64,000 nt of DNA from Balaenoptera acutorostrata (taxonomy: Eukaryota > Chordata > Mammalia > Artiodactyla > Balaenopteridae), in the NCBI RefSeq assembly GCF_949987535.1, contig NC_080082.1:44393874-44457873 (forward strand), in the 5' to 3' direction. The translations under genes were made by a program, and so were the position numbers. The first letter of the stretch is position 1. Each line of letters opens with the position of its first letter. The notes below the pieces were generated by a model. The model saw only the letters and a program-made list of their open reading frames with translations, searched no databases and was not told where the DNA came from. Below, piece by piece: positions 1-11,478 of the stretch.

Positions 1-755
1 GGCAAAGACAGACGTTGGAGAAGCCAATAGGCAACAAGCAGTGTCACTCAGCAGACCTCTTTATCAGCTTTTCCTACTAAACCAATTCAATTCTGTGTGC
101 ATGGCCTCATCCCACACACTCAGCACAGCAGTTTAAGTCTTTCACTTCTGTTTAGGCACAGAGAAGATCATCTGCTGGGAGAAAAAGGCTTGTCAAATAT
201 TGTGATGTGGAGTTCACAGGTACAGTGAACACACCAGTTGGTCTGCATGCTGGATGGAATCTGAATGTGAGAAGACCAAGTAGGACTGACAGGCTTATTG
301 GAGATGAAGACAGACGTGGCCAGATTACCGGGAGAAAATTCCAGGCAGGAGCTGGGGAGGTAGAATGATCATGGAGCATATATGTTCAGAAAAGAGCTCA
401 TTGAAAAGTCTCACACACGCAAGTTATGACATACTTCCTCCACTTAGCAAGGGGTGATCTCAGCTAAGGGGAAAAATAAGGGCTTGGTCCTGGCCAGAAT
501 AGTCAGGTATTAAATAGTATTTAGGAGGACATGTATTTATAGAGAAAAGGACTAGGGAGGTAAAATGTAACACTAACTACCCTGTCATTTATGCAGCAAC
601 TAGAGTGCTGTTTTTTAAAAGAGAAGTCAGCATTGTATCACAATTTGTATACCCTTGAAGAGCTTACCCTTGCAGTTTAGATACCAACTTCTTATTGACT
701 CTATAACTTTCCCCATGTCTGCTCTCTTCCCTTAGTCCCCAACTTCATTTCTTGC
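1..755. other. Unassigned non-coding sequence
   Basis: No repeat family, exon or RNA gene was recognised. The open frames are short, start at arbitrary ATGs and show no domain. Confidence 0.6.
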
Positions 756-1130
756 CACTTCCCCTCCTCCCATCCAGCTTGGTAAATTACTTGGCACCTG
801 TAGCACGCTAACCACTAACCTCTTCCCTATGTGGGGCTTGCACAGACTCTTACCTCTACTTGGAACTCTTCTCTACCCCCCACCCCCACCCCTGATAGTC
901 TTGTCTTGGTTAATTCCCATCTATCTTTCAGGTCTTTACTTGAAGGTCACTTCCTCAGAGAAAACTTCCCTAACTTTTCAGTCTAGTTTATCATTGCTAA
1001 TAAATACTCTAATTTTCCTGCATGGCACATAAATTGTATAAGCAAGCTTTCACTTGTGTGCTTATGCATTTAATGTATGTCTCCCATAAGTACCAAAAGG
1101 CAAGCAGAGCTTGATTGTGGCTATCTGATC
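756..1130 (+). repeat. L2 LINE 3'-end fragment
   Basis: A pyrimidine-rich stretch reads like the end of L2 ORF2 and its 3' region: a cttggaactcttct... block, then a caggtctttacttgaaggtcacttcctcagag block, then a declining match. The copy is ancient and has no TSD. Edges are approximate. An unrelated CT-rich sequence is the alternative. Confidence 0.55.
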
Positions 1131-1384
1131 TCAAAGACCCCCTACTCTCACCACTTTACCACCCAATTGTCTCTGAAGGATTGAAGGTGAAAGAACTGGA
1201 AAAAGATGAGGTGCAAAGTGAGCTGACTGGGGAGACCCATAATGACCTTTGACACCACTTTTTAGCCTCTCCTGACCCAGTGGGTAAGCACACTGCCACG
1301 GGGAGCTCTGAGACGAGGCAGGGCCCTAGGCTGGGCTTTTGGTGTGGCCCTGGGATGTTGCTCATACTTCACCCTTGCCCATCC

Positions 1385-1553
1385 ATAACCCCTGTGGAAT
1401 AGAGCTAAACATCTCCCTCATGAGGCAGGAACTCTTATCCCCATTTACCAGAGAAGTGAACAAAAGTCAACGATGGGGAGACCTGGAGTGGGAAGCATGT
1501 TTGTGTGATTGCAAAGCCTATGCTCTTTCCAATAACACTGTGCTTTTTAAATG
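1385..1553 (-). repeat. MIR SINE fragment
   Basis: It matches the MIR core in reverse: 'cttatccccatttaccagag', then a diverged middle, then 'atgctctttccaataacac', which corresponds to the tRNA-like head. It is strongly diverged. Confidence 0.5.
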
Positions 1554-2565
1554 AAGATGATGCAAGCTCCGTCCAGCATCACTGGAGAAAAGGCAGAGCT
1601 GACAGATGGATAGATATAGAGAGAGACAGACAAATGGATAGACAATCTTCCCTTTGCTGTCACCTAAGACACTGACATTTCCTCTCAGTTCATTTCCCAA
1701 ATCCTCCTGCTCCCTGCAGTCCTATCATCTTTCAGTGGCTCACCTCTGCACTTTCATTAATCCCTTATCACTTGCCCCTCAACTCTAATCTAGGACTTTG
1801 TGAGGACAATTATAGTCCAAGTGTTCTTAGAAAGAGATACTGACCTGCAATCCAGCCCTTTATCTCAGCAGGATCAATATGCAGATTACTGGTGAAGTGG
1901 ACATATATTTAAAAACATGTCCAGCTAATTAACCCTTCAGATGTGTCCATGAAGTCTCACTAGCTGTTTATAAATTCTAATTGCATATACTGCTTACCAC
2001 CTAGTAAAAGCATGCCTGACAGAGGTACACATGGAGATCCCAGCTTGTTTGAAGAATTTATTGCACAGGAAAAGAGAGAGAAAAAGAGAAAAATTATATA
2101 TGTATATAGCCGGCCCCAGGCAGCATAGGAGGCTCACCCAAAGCTGAAACTGATGACCCCAATATATAAATTATAATAATAGGTCAGACAAATTGTCTGT
2201 TATATAACATGCTGATTTAAGAGACTTGAGATTATCTAAACTAACATGCAGATGAGGAATTTGGGGCCCTGAGAGGGTATATGACTCTCTGGTCCCCACT
2301 GCAGTGCAGGGCCTGGACTTCAGAGTGTCTGATGCCCACGTAGGGCTCTATCCAAGAGAGGCTGCCATTTCTCAGGAGAGAAGTTGAGAGAACAAGCCAG
2401 TCATCTTCCTGTCTGGCCTAAGATACCTTGGTTCTCATGTCTCCTAAGCATACACAGCAGCTTCCCAATCACTGTTACAAAGAGAAAGACATAAATCTAT
2501 CCTGAGCTGATGAGACAGAGAGGAAGAACAAAGAATTTGGGCTCCAGAGTGTCTACTACTGTAAT
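1554..2565. other. Unassigned sequence, possible weak MIR piece near 2245-2360
   Basis: Nothing definite was recognised. 'cagatgaggaatttggggccc' near 2250 resembles the reverse MIR core, but the rest does not extend convincingly. Confidence 0.4.
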
Positions 2566-2745
2566 AGCAATGGACTGCTTTTGTTGAGTGCTAACTGTAT
2601 CCAGGTGTGGTGGCTCTTATCTCTTTAGACATTACACATACTAACTCATTTACAAATGAAGTATCAGAGGCTTAGAAAGGTCAAGTGGCTTGTCTAAACT
2701 CACATAGCTGGTCAACATTGAAGCCAGAATTCTAGCTTTAGTCCT
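2566..2745 (-). repeat. MIR SINE
   Basis: The order of reverse MIR landmarks is preserved: gagtgctaactgtatccagg, then actaactcattta, then a diverged 'atgaagtatcagaggctt', then gtcaagtggcttgtc and cacatagctggtc. It is an ancient tRNA-derived SINE and is not functional. Confidence 0.75.
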
Positions 2746-2934
2746 GCATTGCAAAGCAATTTTTTATTGCCTCAACAGGCAAGGTGCAAATTAACTAGAA
2801 TTAAGCTGAGTGGTTTGATTTTTGTTCTTTACAAAGATTTATTTGAAAGCCAAGCTTGTGTTTGACCTTTGACAGGAGCTAGAGGAAATGCAGATAATGT
2901 GGAAAAAAGAGAATCACGTGGTAGACTAGGGTAG

Positions 2935-3180
2935 TGAATGAAAGCTCCTGCTTATGTCAGACAGATGCACGGTTTTGTTCTGCCTCACTGAGAAAAGTTA
3001 CTTAAATTCCTTGACCATAAGTTTTTTCATCTTTAAAATGGGAATAAAATAGTACCTACCTCAGAGTTGTGAGATATCTTAGGCTAGTCCATACATATTT
3101 CCTGGAACAAGTCAGGCACCTGGGGGTCAGTAAAGCTCATTAATGAGATCCTCAACCATCATGAATAAATGTTAGTGGTT
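2935..3180 (+). repeat. MIR SINE
   Basis: Forward MIR landmarks are present: 'agttacttaaattccttgacc', 'catctttaaaatgggaataa', then 'agtacctacctcagagttgt'. Past about 3110 the match decays. Confidence 0.7.
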
Positions 3181-3300
3181 AGTGATGATGACTAAAGAAA
3201 ATGCTATTGCTGATGGTAATGATGGTGATGCTGATGATAAAAGCAGTGGGGATGTTATTACTGCTACTGTTACTGCTGCTGCTGCTGATGTGATAATAGT
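3181..3300. repeat. GAT/GCT-rich trinucleotide low-complexity tract
   Basis: A degenerate trinucleotide run (gatggtaatgatggtgatg, then actgctgctgctgctgatg). It opens a 60-residue Asp/Ala-rich frame on the plus strand that has no support as a gene. Confidence 0.7.
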
Positions 3301-3351
3301 GATAAAGCAAAAGAATATAGTCCTGACAGGTCAGGAGCTGGCCGTCCATGT

Positions 3352-3515
3352 CAGTGGTTCCTAGCTGAAGGCAAGTTTTCCCAGGGGATATTTGGTTGTC
3401 ATAACTGTGAAGGGAGTGTGGATGCTACTGGTGTCTAGGGGGTGGGGTCAGGCATACTGTTAAATACCCTGCAATGCACAGGACAGTCCCCACAGTAAAG
3501 AATTATCAGGCTAAA
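3352..3515 (+). mobile_element. Non-autonomous hAT-like DNA transposon, left part (split)
   Basis: It begins with a hAT/MER5-like terminus (cagtggttc) and carries the internal block 'tgcaatgcacaggacag' followed by 'aaagaattatc', which I recognise from a medium-reiterated eutherian DNA transposon whose name I cannot assign. The element is cut at 3515 by L1 sequence and resumes at 5344, so it predates that insertion. Confidence 0.65.
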
Positions 3516-4440
3516 GGAAGACATATAAATGGCCACCACGTATACAAAAAGGTATTCAACATCACTAATCAACAGGGAAATGCAGGTCAAATCCACAATG
3601 AGCTATCACCTCACAACTGTTAGGGTGGCTATTATCACAAAACAAAAGATAAGTAAGTGTTGGTAAGGATGTGGAGAAATTAGAACACTTGTACACAGTT
3701 GGTGGGAATATAGAATGGTGAAACCATTCTGGAAAACAGTACGGTGTTCCTCAAAAAACTAAAAATAGAACTATTATATGATCCAGCAATCCCACTTCTG
3801 GGTAAACAGCCAAAAGAAATGAAGTTAGGATCTTGAAGAGATATTATCACCTCATGTTTATGACAACATTTTTCATAATAGACAAGATATGGGAACAACA
3901 CAAATGCCCATCAATAGATAAATGGATAAAGAAAGTGTGGTATAGACACACAATGGAATATTATTTAGCCTTAAAAAAGGAAATTCCACCATTTGTGACA
4001 ACGTTGTTAACCTAAAGAATATTATGCTAAGTGAAATAAGCCAGTCACAGACAGACAAATACTGCATGATTCTACCTACATGAGGCATCTAAAATAGTCA
4101 GACTCAGAGAAGCAAAGAATAGAATGGTGGCTGCTAGGGGCTGAAGGGAGAGGGAAATGGAGAGATGTCACTCAATAGGTTTAAAATTTCAGTTTTTCAA
4201 GATGAATAAGTTCTAGACATCTGCTGCAGAACATGGCACCTATAGCTAACAGTATAGTATTATGTACCCTAAAATATGTTAAGAGGAGAGATCTCATGTT
4301 AAGAGTGCTTATCACACCAAAAAAATTACAAAAGAACACAAGGAAAATTTTGGAGTTAATAAATATGTTTAGTATCTTGACTGTGGTGATGGTATTGTGG
4401 ATGTAAGCATATGTCCAAACTCATCAAGATGATAGATTAA
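3516..4440 (+). mobile_element. Old L1 (L1M-type) ORF2 end and 3'UTR
   Basis: This is the C-terminal end of L1 ORF2 and then a 3'UTR, in sense. Recognisable blocks are 'aaggatgtggagaaattag', 'ttggtgggaatatagaatgg', 'gatccagcaatcccacttct' and 'atggataaagaaagtgtgg'. The frame is broken by many stops. The copy lies inside the DNA transposon together with the next L1 segment, and the pair is flanked by an imperfect TSD (gaattatc(t)aggctaaa at 3500-3515 and 5327-5343). Confidence 0.75.
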
Positions 4441-5326
4441 TACCACTACACACCTATTAAATGGCCAAAATCTAAAACATTGACAACATTAAATGCTGGC
4501 AAGGATGTGGAGCAGCAGAAGCTCAATCATTGCTGGTAGATATACAAAATGGAAGACAATTTGGTAATTTCTTATGAAACTAAACATACTCTTACCATGT
4601 GATGGCAGTGGCACTTCCTGGTACTTATGCAAAGGATTTGAAAACTTCTGTCTGCAGAAAAATCTGCTCACAGATATTTATAGCAGTTTTATTCATAATT
4701 GCCCCAAACTGGACATAACCAAAATTTCCTTCAGCAGGTGAATGGATAAATAAACAGTGGTACATCCAGACTATGGAATATAATAAAGCATTAAAAAGAA
4801 ATGCATTATCAAGCCGTGAAAAGACATAGAGAAAACTTAAAAGAATATTACTTAGTGAAAGATGCCAATCTGAAAATGCTGTGTGATTCTAAATATATGA
4901 CATTCTGGAAAAGCCAAACTACAGAGACAATTAAAAGACCAGTAGTTGCAAGGGGTAGGTGATGAATAGGTAGAGCACAGAGGATTTTTATGGCAGTGAA
5001 GATATGCTACATGATATTATGATGATGGAAACATTATACATTTGTCCAAACCACAGAATGTAGAACACCAAGAGTGAACCCTAAGATAAACTATGGCCTT
5101 TGGGTGATAACAATGTGTCACTGTAGGTTTATCAGTTGTAACAAATGTGCTACTCTGATGGGGTGTATTAATAATGGGGGAGGCTACACATGTGTGAGAG
5201 CAGGGGCTATATAGGAAATCTCTGTATCTTCCTCTCAATTTTGCTGTGAACCTAAAAATGCTCAAGTCTTTTTAGAAAAAGGTATATATCAAATATGTGT
5301 AATGTGCAATTTTTGGTTAAAAAAAT
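4441..5326 (+). mobile_element. Old L1 (L1M/L1ME-type) ORF2 end and 3'UTR, second unit
   Basis: L1 ORF2 C-terminal motifs appear again ('ctggcaaggatgtggagcag', 'atggataaataaacagtgg'), followed by a different 3'UTR ending near 'attttgctgtgaacctaaaa'. It stands in direct order after the unit at 3516-4440, so two L1 3' ends lie in tandem within one apparent TSD. It is either two successive insertions or one composite insertion. Confidence 0.7.
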
Positions 5327-5343
5327 GAATTATCTAGCCTAAA

Positions 5344-5368
5344 ATGTAAATACTGTTTAGAAACGCTG
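5344..5368 (+). mobile_element. hAT-like DNA transposon, right end
   Basis: This is the continuation of the element at 3352-3515. It ends with 'gtttagaaacgctg', the expected inverted terminus relative to the left cagtggttc end. An 8-bp TSD is not clear (gtccatgt versus gtctagga). Confidence 0.6.
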
Positions 5369-5406
5369 GTCTAGGAAAATGGGAAATCTAACTACTAGAA
5401 GTTAGA

Positions 5407-5420
5407 CTGAAACTTCTATT
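5407..5420. repeat. Target-site duplication, left copy (ctgaaacttctatt)
   Basis: Fourteen bases are identical to 13454-13467. The copy ends in ATT directly before the poly(T), as expected for an antisense L1 insertion made by endonuclease cleavage at a T/A-rich site. Confidence 0.93.
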
Positions 5421-6336
5421 TTTTTTAACACCTTTATTGGAGTATAATTGCTTTACAATGGTGTGTTAGTTTCTGCTTTATAACAAAGTGAATCAGCTAT
5501 ACATATACATATGTTCCCATATCTCTTCCTTCTTGTGTCTCCCTCCCTCCCACCCTCCCTATCCCACCCCTCTAGGTGATCACAAAGCACGGAGCTGATC
5601 TCCCTGTGCTATGCGGCTGCTTCCCACTAGCTATCTATTTTACGTTTGGCAGTGTATATACGTCCATACCACTCTCTCACTTTGTCACAGCTTACCCTTG
5701 CCCCTCCCCATATCCTCGAGTCCATTCTCTAGTAGGTCTGTGTCTTTATTCCTGTCTTACCACTAGGTTCTTCATGACCTTTTTCTTTTTCTCTCTTAGA
5801 TTCCATATATATGTGTTAGCATACTGTATTTGTTTTTCTCTTTCTGACTTACTTCACTCTGTATGACAGACTCTAACTCCATCCACCTCACTGCAAATAA
5901 CTCAATTTCGTTTCTTTTTATGGCTGAGTAATATTCCATTGTATATATGTGCCACATCTTCTTTATCCATTCAACCAATGATGGACACTTAGGTTGCCTC
6001 CATGTCCTGGTTATTGTAAATAGAGCTGCAATGAACATTGTGGTACATGACTCTTTTTGAATTATGGTTTCTCAGGGTATATGCCCAGTAATGGGATTGC
6101 TGGTTGTATGGTAGTTCTATTTTTAGTTTTTTAAGGAACCTCCATACTGTTCTCCATAGTGGCTGTATCAATTTACATTCCCACCAACAGTGCAGGAGTG
6201 TTCCCTTTTCTCCACACCCTCTCCAGCATTTATTGTTTCTAGATTTTTTGATGATGGCCATTCTGACCGGTGTGAGATGATATCTCATTGTAGTTTAGAT
6301 TTGCATTTATCTAATGATTAATGATGTTGAGCATTC
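5421..6336 (-). mobile_element. Extra L1 3' unit (3'UTR plus end of ORF2)
   Basis: It is homologous to 6337-7262 along its full length. It starts at the poly(T) and stops at 'gatgttgagcattc', exactly where the second poly(T) begins. The ORF2 C-terminal remnant runs to a stop at 5796-5798 (ending ...IYGI). In the main unit the same position in ORF2 continues without a break, so this unit ends at the point the main unit passes through near 7262. Confidence 0.9.
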
Positions 6337-6720
6337 TTTTTTTTTTCTTAACATCTTTATTGAAGTATAATTGCTTCACAATGGTGTGTTAGTTTCTGCT
6401 TCATAACAAACTGAATCAGTTATACATATACATATGTTCCCATATCTCTTCCCTCTTGCATCTCCCTACCTCCCACCCTCCCTATCCCACCCCTCTAGGT
6501 GGTCACAAAGCACAGAGCTGATCTCCCTGTGCTATGTGGTTGCTTCCCACTAGCTATCTATTTTAAATTTGGTACTGTATGTATGTCCATGCACTCTCTC
6601 ACTTTGTCACATCTTACCCTTCCCCTTCCTTATATCATCAAGTATATTCTCTAGTAGCTCTGTGTCTTTATTCCCGTCTTGCCATTAGGTTCTTCATGAC
6701 CTGTTTTTTTTTTTCCCCCC

Positions 6721-9700
6721 TTAGATTCCATATATATGTGTTAGCATACTGTATTTGTTTTTCTCTTTCTGACTTATGTCACTCTCTATAACAGACTCTA
6801 ACTCCATCCGTCTCACTACAAATAACTGAATTTCGTTTCATTTTATGGCTGAGTAATATTCCATTGTATATATGTGCCACATCTTCTTTATCTATTCATC
6901 TGATGATGGACACTTAGGTTGCTTCCATGTCCTGGCTATTGTAAATAGAGCTGCAATGAACATTGTGGTACATGACTCTTTTTGAATTATGGTTTTCTCA
7001 GGGTATATGCCCAGTAGTGGGATTGCTGGGTCATATGGTAGTTCTATTTTTAGTTTTTTAAGGAACCTCCATACTGTTCTCCATAGTGGCTGTATCAAAT
7101 TACATCTCACCAACAGTGCAAGAGGGTTCCCTTTTCTGCACACCCTCTCCAGCATTCATTGTTTCTAGATTTTTTGATGATGGCCATTCTGACTGGTGTG
7201 AGAGGATATCTCATTGTGGTTTTGATTTGCATTTCTCTAATGATTAATGATGTTGAGCATTCTTTCATGTGCTTGTTGGCAATCTGTATATCTTCTTTGG
7301 AGAAATGTCTATTTAGGTCTTCTGCCCATTTTTGGATTGGGTTGTTTGTTTTTTTGTTATTGAGCTGCATGAGCTGCTTGTAAATTTTGGAGATTAATCC
7401 TTTGTCAGTTGCTTCATTTGCAAATATTTTCTCCCATTCTGAGGGTTGTCTTTTTGTCTTGATTATGGTTTCCTTTGCTGTGCAAAAGCTTTTAAGTTTC
7501 ATTAGGTCCTACTTGTTTATTTTTGTTTTTATTTCCATTTCTCTAGGAGCTGGGTCAGAAAGGATCTTGCTGTCGTTTATGTCATAGAGTGTTCTGCCTA
7601 TGTTTTCCTCTAAGAGTTTGATAGTGTCTGGCCTTACATTTAGGTCTTTAATCCATTTTGAGTTTATTTTTGTGTATGGTGTTAGGGAGTGTTGCAATTT
7701 CATACTTTTACATGTACCTGTCCAGTTTACCCAGCACCATTTATTGAAGAGTTTGTCTTTTCTCCACTGTATATGCTTGCCTCCTTTATCAAAGATAAGG
7801 TGACCATATGTGCGTGGGTTTATCTCTGGGGTTTGTATCCTGTTCCATTGATCAATATTTCTGTTTTTGTGCCAGTACCATACTGTCTTGATTACTGTAG
7901 CTTTGTAGTATAGTCTGAAGTCAGGGAGCCTGATTCCTCCAGCTCCATTTTTGGTTCTCAAGATTGCTTTGGCTATTCGGGGCCTTTTGTGTTTCCATAC
8001 AAATTGTGAAATTTTTTGTTCTAGTTCTGTGAAAAATGCCAGTGGTAGTTTGATAGGGATTGCACTGAATCTGTAGATTGCTTTGGGTAGTAGGGTCATT
8101 TTCACAATGTTGATTCTTCCAATCCAAGAATATGGTATATCTCTCCATCTATTTGTATCATCTTTAATTTCTTTCATCAGTGTCTCATAATTTTCTGCAT
8201 ACAGGTCTTTTGTCTCCTTAGGTAGGTTTACTCCTAGATATTTTATTCTTTTTGTTGCAATGGTAAATGGGAGTGTTTTCTTAATTTCACTTTCAGATTT
8301 TTCATCATTAGTGTATAGGAATGCAAGAGATTTCTGTGCATTAATTCTGTATCCTGCTGCTTTACCAAATTCATTGATTAGCTCTAGGAGTTTTCTGGTA
8401 GCATCTTTAGGATTCTCTATGTATAGTATCATGTCATCTGCAAACAGTGACAGCTTTACATCTTCTTTTCTGATTTGGATTCCTTTTGTTTCTTTTTCTT
8501 CTCTGATTGCTGTGGCTAAAACTTCCAAAACTATGTTGAATAATAGTGGTGAGAGTGGGCAACCTTGTCTTGCTCCTGATCTTAGTGGAAATGGTTTCAG
8601 TTTTTCTCCATTCAGGACAATGTTGGCTGTGGGTTTGTCATATATGGCCTTTATTATGTTGAGGAAAGTTCCTTCTATGCCTACTTTCTGCAGGGCTTTT
8701 ATCATAAATGGTGTTGAATTTTGTCAAAAGCTTTCTCTGCATCTATTGAGATGATCATATGGTTTTTCTCCTTCAATTTGTTAATATGGTGCATCACGTT
8801 GATTGATTTGTGTATATTGAAGAATCCTTGCATTCCTGGAATAAACCCCACTGGATCATGGTGTATGATCCTTTTAATGTGCTGTTGGATTCTGTTCACT
8901 AGTATTTTGTCGAGGATTTTTGCATCTATGTTCATCAGTGATATTGGCCTGTAGTTTTCTTTCTTTGTGACATCTTTGTCTGGTTTTGGTATCAGGGTGA
9001 TGGTGGCCTCGTAGAATGAGTTTGGGAGTGTTCCTCCCTCTGCTATATTTTGGAAGAGTTTGAGAAGGATAGGTGTTAGCTCTTCTCTAAATGCTTCATA
9101 GAATTTGCCTGTGAAGCCATCTGGTCCTGAGCTTTTGTTTATTGGAAGATTTTTAATCACAGTTTCAATTTCAGTTCTTGTGATTGGTCTGTTCATATTT
9201 TCTATTTCTTCCTTGTTCAGTCTTGGCAGGTTGTGCATTTCTAAGAATTTGTCCTTTCTTTCCAGGTTGTCCATTTAATGGCATAGAGTTGCTTGTAGTA
9301 ATCTCTCATGATCGTTTATATTTCTTCAGTGTCAGTTGTTACTCCCCCTTTTTCATTTCTAATTCTATTGATTTGAGTCTTCTCCCTTTTTTTCTTGATG
9401 AGTCTGTCTAATCGTTTATCAATTTTTTTTTATCTTCTCAAAGAACCAGCTTTTAGTATTATTGATCTTTGCTATCATTTTCTTCCTTTCTTTCTCATTT
9501 ATTTCTGATCTGATCTTTATGATTTCTTTCCTTCTGCTAACTTTGGTTTTTTTTGTTCTTCTTTCTCTAATTGCTTTAGGTGCAAGGTTAGGTTGTTTAT
9601 TTGAGATGTTTCCTGTTTCTTAAGGTAGTATTGTATTGCTATAAACCTCCCTCTTAGAACTGCTTTTGCTGCATCCCATAGGTTATGGGTCATCGTGTCT

Positions 9701-10527
9701 CCATTGTCATCTGTTTGTAGGTGTTTTTTGTTTTTCCCTTTGATTTCTTCAGTGATCACTTCGTTATTAAGTAGTGTACTGTGTATCCTCCATGTGTTTG
9801 TATTTTTTACAGATCTTTTCCTGTAATTGATATCTAATCTCATAGCGTTGTGGTCGGAAAAGATACTTGATATGATTTCAATTTTGTTAAATTTACCAAG
9901 GCTTGATTTGTGACCCAATATGTGATCTATCCTGGAGAATGTTCCATGAGCACTTGAGAAAAATGTGTATTCTGTTGTTTTTGGGTGGAATGTCCTATAA
10001 ATATCAATTAAGTCCATCTTGTTTAATGTATCATTTAAAGCTTGTGTTTCCTTATTTATTTTCATTTTGGATGATCTGTCCATTGGTGAAAGTGGGGTGT
10101 TAAAGTCCCCTACTATGATTGTGTTACTGTCGATTTCCCCTTTTATGGCTGTTAGTATTTGCCTTATGTATTGAGGTGTTCCTATGTTGGGTGCATAAAT
10201 ATTTACACTTATTATATCTTCTTGGATTTCTCCCTTGATCATTATGTAGTGTCCTTCTTTGTCTCTTGTAATAGTTTTTATTTTAAAGTCTGTCTGATAT
10301 GAGAACAGCTACTCCAGCTTTATTTGGATTTCCATTTGCATGGAATATCTTTTTCCATCCCCTCACTTTCAGTCTGTATGTGTCCTAGGTCTCAACTGGG
10401 TCTCTTGTAGACAGCATATATATGAGTCTTGTTTTTGTATCCATTCAGCCAGGCTGTGTTTTTTGGTGGGAACATTTAATCCATTTACATTTAAGGTAAT
10501 TATCGATATGCATATTCCTATTCCCAT
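6721..10527 (-). pseudogene. L1 ORF2 (endonuclease-reverse transcriptase), broken
   Basis: ORF2 would encode the endonuclease/reverse transcriptase that nicks the target and primes cDNA synthesis. I place the start at the ATG at 10525-10527 by homology (reads MGIGICISIIT) and the stop at 6721-6723 (...YGI). The apurinic-endonuclease-like domain lies at about 9800-10500, with VGDFNTP and FSDHNAM visible. The reverse transcriptase domain lies at about 7900-9270 and includes LFADDMILY at 8421-8447. The C-terminal region follows at 6721-7500. Breaks: frame loss near 10285-10311, another between 9275 and 9517, a frame change near 8702-8705, an in-frame stop at 7509-7511, and a shift near 7107-7155. 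It is non-functional. Confidence 0.9.
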
Positions 10528-10585
10528 TTTCTTCAATGTTTTGGGTTTGTTATTGTAGGTGTTTTCCTTCTCTTGTGTTTCTTTC

Positions 10586-11478
10586 CTAGAGAAGTTCCTT
10601 TAGCATTTGTTGTAAAGCTGGTTTTGTGGTGCTGAACTCTCTCAGCTTTTGCTTGTCTGTAAAGGTTTTAATTTCTCCATCAAATCTGAATGAGATACTT
10701 GCTGGGTAGAGTAATCTTGGTTGTAGGTTTTTCTCCTTCATCACTTGAAATATGTTCTGCCACTCCCTTCTGGCTTGCAGAGTTTCTGCTGAGAGATCAG
10801 CTGTTAACCTTATGGGGATTCCCTTGTGTGTTATTTGTTGTTTTTCCCTTGCTGCTTTTAATATGTTTTCTTTATATTTATTCTTTGATAGTTTGATTAA
10901 TATGTGTCTTGGCATGTTTCTCCTTGGATTTATCCTGTATGGGACTCTCTGTTCTTCCAGGACTTGATTAACTATTTCCTTTCCCATATTAGGGAAATTT
11001 TCAACTATAACTCTTCAAATATTTTCTCAGTCCGTTTCTTTGTCTCTTCTTCTTCTGGAACCACTATAATTCGAATGTTGCTGTGTTTAATGTTGTCCCA
11101 GAGGTCTTTGAGACTGTCCTCAGTTCTTTTCATTCTTTTTTCTTTATTCTGCTCTGCAGTAGTTATTTCCACTATTTTATATTCCAGGTCACTTATCCAT
11201 TCTTCTTCCTCAGTTATTCTGCTATTGATCCCTTCTAGAGTATTTTAAATTTCATTTATTTTGTTGTTCATTGTTGCTTGTTTAGTCTTTAGTTCTTCTA
11301 GGTCCTTGTTAAATGTTTCTTGCATTTTGTCTATTCTATTTCCAAGGTTTGGGATCATCTTTACTATCATTATTCTGAATTCTTTTTCAGGTAGACTGCC
11401 TATTCCCTCTTCATTTGTTAGGTCTGGTGGGTTTTTACCTTGCTCCTTCATCTGCTGTGTGTTTTTCTGTCTTCTCAT
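10586..11478 (-). pseudogene. L1 ORF1 (RNA-binding chaperone), broken
   Basis: ORF1 protein normally trimerises through a coiled coil and coats L1 RNA. The N-terminal part (11248-11478) starts MRRQKNTQQMKEQ and contains the heptad-like helix segment. It ends at an in-frame stop at 11245-11247. The C-terminal part (10586-10987) carries the RNA-binding and C-terminal domains, with RREWQNIFQVMKEK and a final LKELL. It is in another frame and has an in-frame TGA at 11015-11017 upstream. At least one frameshift therefore lies between 11017 and 11245. The length is close to the normal ~300 residues. Confidence 0.88.

Noticed and set aside
3182..3364. Small Asp/Ala-rich protein frame
   Set aside because: It is produced by the trinucleotide low-complexity tract.
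7509..8705. A 398-residue minus-strand reading frame with FADD motif, the longest in the window
   Set aside because: It is the reverse transcriptase part of a broken L1 ORF2, not a host gene.
8260..8754. A 164-residue plus-strand frame
   Set aside because: It is the antisense shadow of L1 ORF2, and its residues are those expected from the reverse complement.
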